Assembly (NCBI RefSeq): GCF_018860755.1
Contig: NZ_JAHKPW010000032.1
Coordinates: 1 to 64,000, forward strand
From: Colwellia sp. D2M02
Lineage (GTDB): Bacteria > Pseudomonadota > Gammaproteobacteria > Enterobacterales > Alteromonadaceae
Direction: 5' to 3'
Length of the DNA: 64,000 nucleotides
The notes under the pieces are model-generated. The model was not told the origin of the DNA. It saw only the letters and a list, made by a program, of their open reading frames with translations, and made no database searches. The translations under genes were made by a program, and so were the position numbers. Below, piece after piece: positions 8,088 to 16,421 of the stretch. Each line of letters starts with the position of its first letter. Positions within the stretch are counted from its first letter, which is position 1.

Positions 8088-11024
8088 TTAACTAACACAG
8101 TAAACCGCTTTTAGACGAGCTAATAATGCGCTATCTTTTTCACTCAGTTGTCCTAAGTGTAACCATTCAACAAGACAATCGGTTAGGTTAACGTCACTGC
8201 CTGATACCATTTGTTCTTGCATTAGTTTTACCTGAACTGCCATACGTTGTTCACTATATTCAGCAGGTGATGGCTTTTTAGCTAAAATTTCAATGGCTAA
8301 AGTTTGCTCAAAACGCTCGGTTGCATCAGCAACACCATTAAGTGTAACTTGCTCACGTAAACGTTTTTGCCAGAAGCTTGAAATACTTTGATAGTGTTCG
8401 GTTAACGCTAATTCGTCGGTAGTCATTGACTGACCACATAATGAGTTTAATAAACTAAATACCGATGACCACTGTCGCTGTTGCTCTTTCTCATTAGCCG
8501 TGTTTATTTTTGCTTTTAAGTCGTTAATAAACTGCTCAACACTATTAGCTACGCTTTTGATCACTGGTCGCTGCGAGGTAATTTGCTGTAATAAATCACG
8601 AGCTTGTTGCTGTGTTTGCTTTAAAGCAGTTAGCGTTGTCTCTGTGCCATTTGCTAACGCACTGGATAGTTGCTGCAATTGCTCTGAAAATGCTTGCTCT
8701 TGCTGTGATACCATCGCTTGTTGTGTCGACTTTTCTTGTGCGCGTTTGGCAAAAACTTCATCATTGATAGTACGAAAACGTTGCCATAATTTGCTTTCTT
8801 TAGCATTACCGGCAAAACCAACATTACGCCAGTTTTGTTGTAACTGCTTAATTTCTTCAATAACCGTAAAAACATTATCACTATTTAACAGGGCTTCTGC
8901 TTTAGTGATAAGCGCTTCTTTTTCATTAACGTTGCGTTGGTGAAAGGCGCTAATTGCTGCTTTTATCGGTTTAATAATCGTTTTGAATTGACCTTGCAGT
9001 TTTTTATATTCGTTACGATCTATTTCTCCAGCGTGTTGCCAGTTATGTTGTAATTTATTTAATTGTGCATCCAGCTTTTTAAAATCAAGCGACGGACTGA
9101 GCTCACCACTCTCGTGATTAGCATTATCGGTTGCAGTTAATTCAGCAGCCAATAATTGCGCATCAGCTAAAATTTTATGCCGAGTCACTAAATGTTGCTC
9201 TCGTAACTTATCCTGCTCTGCGTAAAATAAACGACACGGCGCAAAAGCTTCTTCACAAGCTTTGTTAAAGTGCTCGTTTAGCTCATTATCTACCGCTTCA
9301 TCGGCGTGGCCTAGCGTATTCCATATTTTACGGAACTGTTTTACTTTTTCAGCTTGTTCATTTGGGTTATCTAATGGTGTTGTCACTAAACTTTGTATAT
9401 CAGCTAACAACTCTTGCTTACGAGGAGTAGCAATGTAATGTTCCCAGTCACTTAACTCAGCAAGCTGTGTGTGTACATTGTCATAATCGCGTTGTAGCTG
9501 TTGCTGTTGCTTAGCTGACAATAAGGTAAAATCACTTTTTAGCCCTTTAAATAAACCAAAACACACTTTATATTTACCCGCTAATAATAAGCGCTTAATG
9601 TCGGTAAGCTTTTTCTTGTTTTGAAAGAAAAGATCTTTTTGGGTTGCTTGTAAAGGCTTTAAACCGCCTTGCCATAAACTAACAATTTGTAATTGTGAGT
9701 CTTTTATTGATTGCGGCAATACCCCTTTTGTTTTTGACTCAATAACTTTCCAGTCGTTTAACCAGTTATTATAGGTTTCTTGGCGATCATTTAATTGCTG
9801 TAGGTTATCAGGTAAAGTTAATTGAGAAATACGAGAAATTAACGCTGTTGCTTGACTAACCGACTGTGCAATATCAGGTAATTGCCCTAGTTTTTCTCTT
9901 AACTGAGTAACCTGTTTGCTGAAAACCTCTTGCTCTTGTTCATTCAAAACGGAGTGTTTAATATCGGTTGATAGCTGCTTAAGCGTTGCTAAAAAGCTCG
10001 TTTCATCTAACTTATCGCTATAAAAGCTGTCACTATCAAAGCTATCGCTTTCAAATATTGCCGTAGTTAATGCTTGGTTGGCGTTATTTATTTGTTTGCT
10101 AAAATTTGCTTTTGCTTGTTGTTTATCAAACGCGAGTTTATCAGCAATTTTTTGTTGTTCAAACGCTTCTACTTTAGCGGCATAAATTGTTGTAAGTTGC
10201 GCAGAAATAAGTTGATATTTTTCGGTAAGCTCGGTGTTATCATCAGCAGTTAAGCATGACATTTCTGTGCTTAGCTGTTGCCACTCTTGCTCTAAAGCTG
10301 ATTTTTTAGTGAGGTAGGTTCCATAATCCAGGTTATCTTTTAACGCTAACAGCTTTGATAAAACGAGTTGTAACTGTTTTTTCAATTTATTAGGTTTTTC
10401 TGCAACCTCATGAAGCTGTTGTAATTTATCAGTGATTATTTTAGCAATAGTTTCATCACACGCCTTTTTTAATAGCTTCTCTAATAGCTTGCTGTCGTCT
10501 ATTTGGTGCAATAAGTGCTGCTGTACTTGCACATTTTGCTTTTTAATAAAGGTTTGCGTTAGCAGTAAGCTACTTTGTTTTTTGCTATTGAGTTGCTCAA
10601 ATAATGGAATAACAAGCTCACTTCGCTGTTCTTGGTTTAGCCACTGTTCTAATAATGTGCTATGAGCGTTATCACTTTCAATAAAAGCAATTTTCTGCTC
10701 GGTCGATAATTGCTGTTTTGGCTCGCTCGTTGTTTGTACTGATTGCTGTTCAAGCAGCATATCGGTTAGTTGTTTAAGTGAAAATAGTTTAACTTTTTCG
10801 TTTGAGTTATATTTGCTTGCTTGTAAAAAATAATCAAAGTTATTCAGTTTAATTAGCGCTGCTCTGCGAACTAACTCATTGCTATCTTCATTGATTAAAT
10901 TGATTAAAATATCGTGGTGTGTAGGATCTTGAACGTGTAAATCGTTATTAATGGCCGCAATTCGAACATTACTGTCTTTGTGCTGCCAAGTAGGTTTACT
11001 TTTAAATAAAGAGGAGAAAATCAT
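8088..11024 (-). CDS. DUF349 repeat protein with HEAT-like N-terminus
   Basis: A 978-residue, presumably cytoplasmic protein with no signal peptide or membrane helices. Residues 1-110 resemble short HEAT-type repeats. The rest is strongly helical, Gln/Leu/Lys-rich coiled coil. DUF349 units, with their spaced Trp residues (KIWNTLGHADEAVDNEL, HNWQHAGEIDRNEYKK, QNWRNVGFAGNAKES), recur at about residues 540-760. Function is unknown. It ends an operon after a zinc-ribbon membrane protein and yeaC (spacing 20 and 49 bases). Long DUF349 proteins of this architecture occur in marine gammaproteobacteria. Confidence 0.85.
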   Translation of the reverse strand: MIFSSLFKSKPTWQHKDSNVRIAAINNDLHVQDPTHHDILINLINEDSNELVRRAALIKLNNFDYFLQASKYNSNEKVKLFSLKQLTDMLLEQQSVQTTSEPKQQLSTEQKIAFIESDNAHSTLLEQWLNQEQRSELVIPLFEQLNSKKQSSLLLTQTFIKKQNVQVQQHLLHQIDDSKLLEKLLKKACDETIAKIITDKLQQLHEVAEKPNKLKKQLQLVLSKLLALKDNLDYGTYLTKKSALEQEWQQLSTEMSCLTADDNTELTEKYQLISAQLTTIYAAKVEAFEQQKIADKLAFDKQQAKANFSKQINNANQALTTAIFESDSFDSDSFYSDKLDETSFLATLKQLSTDIKHSVLNEQEQEVFSKQVTQLREKLGQLPDIAQSVSQATALISRISQLTLPDNLQQLNDRQETYNNWLNDWKVIESKTKGVLPQSIKDSQLQIVSLWQGGLKPLQATQKDLFFQNKKKLTDIKRLLLAGKYKVCFGLFKGLKSDFTLLSAKQQQQLQRDYDNVHTQLAELSDWEHYIATPRKQELLADIQSLVTTPLDNPNEQAEKVKQFRKIWNTLGHADEAVDNELNEHFNKACEEAFAPCRLFYAEQDKLREQHLVTRHKILADAQLLAAELTATDNANHESGELSPSLDFKKLDAQLNKLQHNWQHAGEIDRNEYKKLQGQFKTIIKPIKAAISAFHQRNVNEKEALITKAEALLNSDNVFTVIEEIKQLQQNWRNVGFAGNAKESKLWQRFRTINDEVFAKRAQEKSTQQAMVSQQEQAFSEQLQQLSSALANGTETTLTALKQTQQQARDLLQQITSQRPVIKSVANSVEQFINDLKAKINTANEKEQQRQWSSVFSLLNSLCGQSMTTDELALTEHYQSISSFWQKRLREQVTLNGVADATERFEQTLAIEILAKKPSPAEYSEQRMAVQVKLMQEQMVSGSDVNLTDCLVEWLHLGQLSEKDSALLARLKAVYCVS

Positions 11025-11073
11025 CGAATTGTATTCACATATAAAAGGGAAAAGTTATTACATCGCTAAAACG

Positions 11074-11397
11074 CTATAATTCATTATTGCTAAAATAAGC
11101 AATATCAGCCTTAGTTGGCTTGGTACAAGGAACGATTTCTTCATCGCTTTTAGCGCTACTAAACTCTGCTTTTAGTTCACGCTTATTTTTTTCAACAATT
11201 TTACCATCAGCGCCAATAGTTAGCATTTGGTCATTATCAAGGTGGCGTGCTTGGTAAGCCATGGTTAATTGTAATGCCATTGCTCGCTGGCTCTCTTCGA
11301 CAACAGTACCTTCAGGCCATTTACCGGTTTCAGCAGCACACTTTAAACGTGTATACATATCTGCAGACATAGTGTCGATTGTATTTAATAAGTTCAT
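11074..11397 (-). CDS. yeaC: YeaC family (DUF1315) protein
   Basis: A 107-residue soluble protein matching E. coli YeaC along its length: N-terminal MSADMYTRLKCAAETGKWPEG, then ALQLTMAYQARHLDNDQMLTI. It has about 20 extra C-terminal residues relative to E. coli. Function is unknown. It lies in the middle of a three-gene minus-strand operon between a zinc-ribbon membrane protein and the DUF349 protein. Confidence 0.85.
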   Translation of the reverse strand: MNLLNTIDTMSADMYTRLKCAAETGKWPEGTVVEESQRAMALQLTMAYQARHLDNDQMLTIGADGKIVEKNKRELKAEFSSAKSDEEIVPCTKPTKADIAYFSNNEL

Positions 11398-11417
11398 AAG
11401 TTTTCCAAATCTGACTA

Positions 11418-11744
11418 CTATTTTTTATGTTTGGTGAAAAGCAACATAGCACGTATAACAATATAAAGAATAAATCCGATAACAGCACAAACCATAGCAC
11501 TGGTATGTTGCCATGTACCCGGCTCAACGTTGTCCCAATACATAAAAAGAAAGCCACCACAAAAAAGCAACATAGCAATAAATGAGTAATTCATTAATCG
11601 CTGCTTTTTATTAATGCGATTTATTTTTTCAATGGTTTGCATTTTTTCTGAGTCAAGCTCGTTCAGCGATATATTACAGTGCGAGCATGTTTTTGCTTTA
11701 TCAGATATTTTTTTCTTACAGCTTGGACAATTTATTACGGCCAT
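11418..11744 (-). CDS. Zinc-ribbon membrane protein
   Basis: A 108-residue protein. Residues 1-25 form a zinc ribbon with two CxxC pairs (CPSC at residues 6-9 and CSHC at 20-23). Two transmembrane helices follow at about residues 52-70 and 80-102. Prokaryotic ribbons of this kind fused to membrane helices have no established function. It is the first gene of the operon with yeaC and the DUF349 gene, so a shared role is possible but unproven. Confidence 0.75.
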   Translation of the reverse strand: MAVINCPSCKKKISDKAKTCSHCNISLNELDSEKMQTIEKINRINKKQRLMNYSFIAMLLFCGGFLFMYWDNVEPGTWQHTSAMVCAVIGFILYIVIRAMLLFTKHKK

Positions 11745-11930
11745 TTAATTACTCATAAAATAGATATTAGTCGTAGTGATAACGTTATTAGTGCTAAAGC
11801 ACATAACAAAAATTCGACTAAGTATACCTGACCTCATACGCTATTTCACTAGCGATATAGACTAAATTAATGCTATTGATAAAAGTAATAAAAAAGTCAA
11901 TTTGTTAAAACAGATATAAAGTAATCCCCA

Positions 11931-11964
11931 TTAAAAATGCCGCGCATATTACTGCGCGGCATTT
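11931..11964 (-). terminator. Rho-independent terminator of the AGCS symporter gene
   Basis: A 12-bp stem (AAATGCCGCGCA / TGCGCGGCATTT) with a 6-base loop and a run of A on its left side, which reads as a U tract on the minus strand. It sits 36 bases past the symporter stop. Confidence 0.88.
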
Positions 11965-11999
11965 GATTAATATCAATGTAATTTAACGATATTTTTTAA

Positions 12000-13511
12000 C
12001 TATTTTTGTTTAGACTCGCTATCACTATTATTTTTAGCTATACGTTTTTCCCAAAAGTCAGCATTAGTGATACCAAGTTTTTTAGGATCAAAAGTAAAGG
12101 TTGTTACACCACGCTTTTGTTGTTCTTCATAATCTTTTAGCGCTTTCAGTGCTGGCTTAGACATAAAGAAAATAATTAAAATACCAATAATATTAAGCCA
12201 AGCCATCATACCAACACCAATATCGCCCATACCCCAAGCTAAATCGGCAGCTTTAACTGTACCGTAGAAAGTGGCTGAAATTAACGCTACTTTTAAAATG
12301 GTGTTAAGTACTGGAATTTTGAATGTTCTTCGAATGTAATAAACATTATTTTCTGCAATAAAGTAATACGCCAAAATGGTCGTAAAGGCGAAGAAGAATA
12401 ATGCAACAGCAACAAAAGGTTTACCCACTCCTGTAAAAACACTTTCAACGGCAAGCTGAGTATATGCAGGGCTATTAGCCGCAACTGTCGCTGCAACATT
12501 TTGCACTAAAAACACATCATCTATGCCATGAACGTTATATGCGCCAGTAATTAAAATCATAAAGGCCGTTGCTGAGCAAACAAATAAAGTATCAATGTAC
12601 ACCGAAAATGCTTGTACTAAACCTTGTTGTGCTGGGTGATCAACTTCTGCTGAGGCTGCTGCGTGAGGGCCTGTACCTTGACCCGCTTCGTTAGAGTAAA
12701 CACCACGCTTTACGCCCCAACCTATTGCAGCACCAAAACCTGCCATCGGGTTAAACGCATCATTAATAATAAGCATAAATACCGCAGGTAAACGGTCGAT
12801 ACTTAAACCAATGATCACCAAAGAAACTAAAATATAAGCAAGTGCCATAAATGGCACAACCACTTGAGTAAAGTGAGCAATGCGCTTTACCCCACCAAAA
12901 ATAATAAAACCTAACAGTAGAACAATCGCTGTAGCAGTATAAACTTTTACCATACTTAGCTCGCCAAGCGCGGTATCAATAGAGTTACCTTGGCCAAATA
13001 CCATGGTGATAGCTTCACCAATGCCATTTGATTGCACCATAGGTAATAAAACACCACAAGCAAGGATCGTTGCTAACGCGAATATCCATGCGTACCATTT
13101 TTGTCCCATCGCTTTTTCAATATAGTAAGCGGGACCACCACGGTAAAAACCGTCTTTCTCTTCTTTGTATATTTGCGCACTAGTTGATTCAATATAAGCG
13201 GTAGCAGCACCAAAAAAAGCAACAACCCACATCCAAAATACAGCGCCAGGGCCACCAAAACCAATGGCAGTTGCAACACCTGCAATATTACCCGTACCAA
13301 CGCGACCTGATAACGAAACTGACAGTGCTTGAAATGATGACAAACCTTTTTCAGAGCTTTTTCCAGACAATAACAGTCGCCACATTTCACTAAAATGACG
13401 TACTTGTACAAAACGCGTGAGTATAGTAAAAAACAACCCCGCTCCCAAACATAAATAAATTAATGCTGGGCTCCATATAATTCCATTGAGACTATTGACA
13501 AAATCTTGCAA
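12000..13511 (-). CDS. Alanine/glycine:cation (sodium) symporter, AGCS family
   Basis: Inner-membrane secondary transporter of 503 residues with about 11 hydrophobic helices, importing alanine or glycine with sodium or protons. The family signature is clear in VSLSGRVGTGNIAGVATAIG and PGAVFWMWVVAFFGAATAY (about residues 66-105), as is GVKRGVYSNEAGQGTGPHAA (about 268-287). The C-terminal 40 residues are charged and cytoplasmic. The gene is monocistronic with its own terminator. Sodium coupling would suit a marine host. Confidence 0.92.
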   Translation of the reverse strand: MQDFVNSLNGIIWSPALIYLCLGAGLFFTILTRFVQVRHFSEMWRLLLSGKSSEKGLSSFQALSVSLSGRVGTGNIAGVATAIGFGGPGAVFWMWVVAFFGAATAYIESTSAQIYKEEKDGFYRGGPAYYIEKAMGQKWYAWIFALATILACGVLLPMVQSNGIGEAITMVFGQGNSIDTALGELSMVKVYTATAIVLLLGFIIFGGVKRIAHFTQVVVPFMALAYILVSLVIIGLSIDRLPAVFMLIINDAFNPMAGFGAAIGWGVKRGVYSNEAGQGTGPHAAASAEVDHPAQQGLVQAFSVYIDTLFVCSATAFMILITGAYNVHGIDDVFLVQNVAATVAANSPAYTQLAVESVFTGVGKPFVAVALFFFAFTTILAYYFIAENNVYYIRRTFKIPVLNTILKVALISATFYGTVKAADLAWGMGDIGVGMMAWLNIIGILIIFFMSKPALKALKDYEEQQKRGVTTFTFDPKKLGITNADFWEKRIAKNNSDSESKQK

Positions 13512-13556
13512 AGTTAATTCCTCATCTTATTTTATTTATTGTTATATAGATAAATA

Positions 13557-13587
13557 CGCAAAAGGCGAATTCACTATGAATTCGCCT
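13557..13587 (-). terminator. Rho-independent terminator of the M14 peptidase gene
   Basis: An 11-bp perfect stem (AGGCGAATTCA / TGAATTCGCCT) with a 3-base loop. A's on the left give a U tract on the minus strand, 24 bases past the peptidase stop. Confidence 0.82.
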
Positions 13588-13610
13588 ATTTCATTTATAA
13601 TATTAGCTGA

Positions 13611-14753
13611 CTACCTTAAGTCATCCAACATATGATAAACCCCTGTTAAGAAGTCTCGGCCTAATAAGCTACTACGTTCATCTGACCAACCTACGCTGTA
13701 ATCTGGGAGTAAATCATTATCTTTAAATGGCATTTCAATGGTATACGCTAAACATTTAAATTGATTACCAACCCAGTTGGTGCCAACCGTTGGGTTCGCT
13801 TTACCTGGCTCATCTTTAGCATAACCACGCTCATCTTGAAACTCAGGGGTAATGGCGACCATAATTTCTTTGAACTTGTCTTCAAGTGCCTTATGACGAG
13901 CATCGTAATTTACAACACCTTCACAGCCAGCAACAAAGTTCACTGGTAAAGCTTCATCGCCATGCACGTCAAGGAACATATCAACGCCAATCGCTAACAT
14001 TTGTTCACGTACCAAGAAAACTTCTGGGCTACGCTCCATTGTTGGCTCTAACCACTCACGGTTTAAGTTTGCGCCACAAGCATTAGTACGTAAATGACCA
14101 CGAACACTGCCGTCTGGATTCATGTTAGGTACGATATAAAATACGGCTTTATTTAATAAAGCACGAGCAACACCGTCATCTTCGTCAAGTAAACGGTCTA
14201 ATAAACCTTCAACAAACCACTCAGCCATAGTTTCACCTGGGTGTTGACGCGCAGTGATCCAGATTTTACGTTTACCTTCGCCCTCTTCACCTACTTTTAA
14301 TAAGGTCATGTCACGACCATCAAGTGTTTGACCTAAAACTTGAACTTGGCAATCAAGGTGCATTTGTGCGTTATGAATTAAGTCTTGATGACGCTCATAA
14401 CTATAAGGTGCAAAGTAAGCGAAATATACTGAGTCGTATTCTGGCGTTAAAGTTATTGTTAACTTTTCACCATCATATTCTGTCGGCACGCGAAACCAAT
14501 GCTCACGATCATAAGAAGCAACGGCTTGATAATCAACCCAACCATCGGTGTAAGCTGCTTTACCAGCGTTATTTAAATGAAGAACATGCTCTTGACGTTC
14601 GCCATTAATTGGCGCATCGGTTTGCAACTTAAAATGGAACCATTGATAAAACTCTGATTGGTGATCATGTTTTATTTCTAATTGAATATTATTAGCATTA
14701 GTTGCATCAATAACGCGGATATTACCGCTGTCAAAATTATCAGTAATTTGCAT
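13611..14753 (-). CDS. M14-family zinc carboxypeptidase (cytosolic CCP-like)
   Basis: A 380-residue metallocarboxypeptidase. The zinc ligands are H171 and E174 (HPGE) and H264 (DVHGDE). The substrate-binding NLNREW segment lies at 229-234, and the catalytic glutamate is E340 (YTIEMPF). Residues 1-125 form the beta-rich N-terminal domain typical of the Nna1/cytosolic carboxypeptidase branch. No signal peptide is present. Members of this branch trim C-terminal residues from proteins or peptides; the bacterial substrate is unknown. All catalytic residues are intact. Confidence 0.88.
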   Translation of the reverse strand: MQITDNFDSGNIRVIDATNANNIQLEIKHDHQSEFYQWFHFKLQTDAPINGERQEHVLHLNNAGKAAYTDGWVDYQAVASYDREHWFRVPTEYDGEKLTITLTPEYDSVYFAYFAPYSYERHQDLIHNAQMHLDCQVQVLGQTLDGRDMTLLKVGEEGEGKRKIWITARQHPGETMAEWFVEGLLDRLLDEDDGVARALLNKAVFYIVPNMNPDGSVRGHLRTNACGANLNREWLEPTMERSPEVFLVREQMLAIGVDMFLDVHGDEALPVNFVAGCEGVVNYDARHKALEDKFKEIMVAITPEFQDERGYAKDEPGKANPTVGTNWVGNQFKCLAYTIEMPFKDNDLLPDYSVGWSDERSSLLGRDFLTGVYHMLDDLR

Positions 14754-14837
14754 AAGGGCTCTTCTTTCGTTTTCTTGCGAGAGTATTAATGAAAGTCATA
14801 GTGTACACAAACAATACTTAGATCACTATATCGAACC

Positions 14838-15356
14838 TTATAAAGATCGTAAATAAAGCCCTAGCTCTGATGAATAGCCCATTGACTTTGCTGTTATAAC
14901 GTTATCTTTATCTACAATGTAATAGCTTGGGTAGCCGGTAATAGCAAAAGCTTGCTTGGTTTTCTCATCACCTAACGCAATAGGAAAAGTAAGTTGATGT
15001 CGTTGTGTAAACTTCAACACTTCTTCATTACTTGTGTAATCAAGCGCTATAGCAATCACATCAACGTCCTCGTTATGCTGAAATAAGTTTTGTAAATTAC
15101 CAATACTGGCATGACAAACTTGACACCAAGGAGCAAAGAAATAAAGTACGGTAGTGTTACCTTGTGCTTGTAAAGCCACAGGTTCACCGTTTAAGGTAGA
15201 TAACATAATCGCACCACTTTCATTATGATGCTGTGCTGGTGTATTAAGTGATGTTACGGGTAAGTCGGTGTCGAGCATACTTCTTTCTCTTAATAAAGAA
15301 AGTAACTGAAATGCCAGAATAAAAATCACTAATTGAATCGCAAAACTACGTAGCAC
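14838..15356 (-). CDS. TlpA/ResA-like membrane-anchored thioredoxin
   Basis: A 172-residue protein with an N-terminal membrane anchor (about residues 5-23) and a periplasmic thioredoxin fold. The redox motif is C78-Q-V-C81 within FFAPWCQVCHAS, and a cis-proline segment ITGYPSYYIV lies near residue 135. Proteins like this reduce or shuffle disulfides outside the cytoplasm. It is divergent from the exosortase operon with a 263-base gap; a functional link is not shown. The exact redox partner cannot be told. Confidence 0.85.
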   Translation of the reverse strand: MLRSFAIQLVIFILAFQLLSLLRERSMLDTDLPVTSLNTPAQHHNESGAIMLSTLNGEPVALQAQGNTTVLYFFAPWCQVCHASIGNLQNLFQHNEDVDVIAIALDYTSNEEVLKFTQRHQLTFPIALGDEKTKQAFAITGYPSYYIVDKDNVITAKSMGYSSELGLYLRSL

Positions 15357-15429
15357 GTATAAACCTTTTATAAAAAATGAAATGACGAATAAATAGACCT
15401 GAAATGAATAAAATTTATTACAAGCCTCT

Positions 15430-15438
15430 TGCTATAAT
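15430..15438 (+). promoter_or_regulatory. Candidate extended -10 promoter of the exosortase operon
   Basis: TGCTATAAT is an exact extended -10 element (TGn-TATAAT), about 180 bases before the exosortase ATG in the divergent intergenic region. No good -35 box sits at the standard distance, which extended -10 promoters tolerate. Confidence 0.4.
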
Positions 15439-15619
15439 TTAATGTAACTCATCTCATTATAATTACAGCTGTTTAACCCTATTTATAAACTAACTTAAAA
15501 ATAAAGGTTAAAAAACAAGATGCTGATTAAGTAATTACTTGCCATAAAAAGGGTTCCGCCACTATACTGAGATAAACTGAAACGATGCGCTAACCTGCTT
15601 TTGATAGACAAGGAATATA

Positions 15620-16249
15620 ATGGTCTTATCGAACAAAGTTCCACAATTAAGTCTATTCAAACACTTCTTAATATATTTGGGTTCATCACCCCTTGTTCGT
15701 AAATTAAAAGATAACAACCTAACTTTCTTTGTTGTTTTCGTCTTATGTTCCGTACTTATTCAATTAACAGTTTGGCAAATACATCAAACACCATGGTTAG
15801 CCGATAGTATTCAAACAGCACTTGCCTATGCCGCTGCAAATTTATCTCAGCTATTTTCAAGAGATGTCTTACTGAATGAAAATGAAATTATCCATTCACT
15901 ATCGCAGCGCTATATAGTCGTTGACTCACAATGTACTGCTCTCTCATTAATAGGCACTTTATTAGCTGCGATTATCGCTTTACCAATAAAATCAATATCT
16001 GCGTCAGCTTCCTCTGTGACATTTTCACAAATTGTACGTATAAAGGGATTAATATTTTTCATCAGCGCTGGTTTTATTCAAGTGCTCAATATTATACGTA
16101 TTAGTCATTTATTTTTTGAAATAAAGCACCCTATTAATAACTTTGAATTTTATCATTTATATGTTTGGCAAGGTATTAACTTCGTTACCGTCATATGCAT
16201 TTTTTATCTAATTCATCAATATGTTAAAAGGAAATTAACACTTGAATAA
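15620..16249 (+). CDS. Exosortase/archaeosortase-family transpeptidase
   Basis: A 209-residue polytopic inner-membrane protein with about five or six helices. The exosortase catalytic set is visible: C105 in VVDSQCTALSL, R160 in NIIRISH and H179 in EFYHLYVW, in the usual order and spacing. Exosortases cut a C-terminal PEP-CTERM-like signal and are thought to attach the new C-terminus to another molecule. AAGGA precedes the ATG. The next gene overlaps by 8 bases and encodes a short secreted protein with a matching C-terminal signal. No polysaccharide genes are nearby, unlike typical PEP-CTERM loci. XrtH (IPTL-CTERM-specific) is the closest type I can suggest, unverified. Confidence 0.8.
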   Translation: MVLSNKVPQLSLFKHFLIYLGSSPLVRKLKDNNLTFFVVFVLCSVLIQLTVWQIHQTPWLADSIQTALAYAAANLSQLFSRDVLLNENEIIHSLSQRYIVVDSQCTALSLIGTLLAAIIALPIKSISASASSVTFSQIVRIKGLIFFISAGFIQVLNIIRISHLFFEIKHPINNFEFYHLYVWQGINFVTVICIFYLIHQYVKRKLTLE

Positions 16250-16421
16250 GATCTCTTGGTTTTGTCTACTCTTTTGCTTACTGTATACCTTTAATGCTTT
16301 AGCTACCGGAGGTGGCGGTGGCGGCGGAACAGGCTCAAGTGCTAGCGTACCTTTTTTAACACCTAGCCTAAACTTACTTGCTGTTCTCGTTATTTATTTC
16401 ATTTATAAAAAACGTAAATGA
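16242..16421 (+). CDS. Small Gly-rich secreted protein with C-terminal sorting signal (candidate exosortase substrate)
   Basis: A 59-residue protein starting at TTG. AAGGA sits 9 bases upstream, which supports the start. Residues 1-21 form a signal peptide ending in the SPase I motif ALA. The mature part is a run of seven glycines, then TGSSAS, then VPFLTPSLN, a hydrophobic helix (LLAVLVIYFIY) and the basic tail KKRK. That final tripartite layout is that of an exosortase CTERM signal and resembles IPTL-CTERM. It overlaps the exosortase stop by 8 bases, and its stop overlaps the next start by ATGA, so the three genes are translationally coupled. It is below normal gene-calling size and uses TTG, so it is easily missed. 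Confidence 0.7.
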   Translation: MNKISWFCLLFCLLYTFNALATGGGGGGGTGSSASVPFLTPSLNLLAVLVIYFIYKKRK

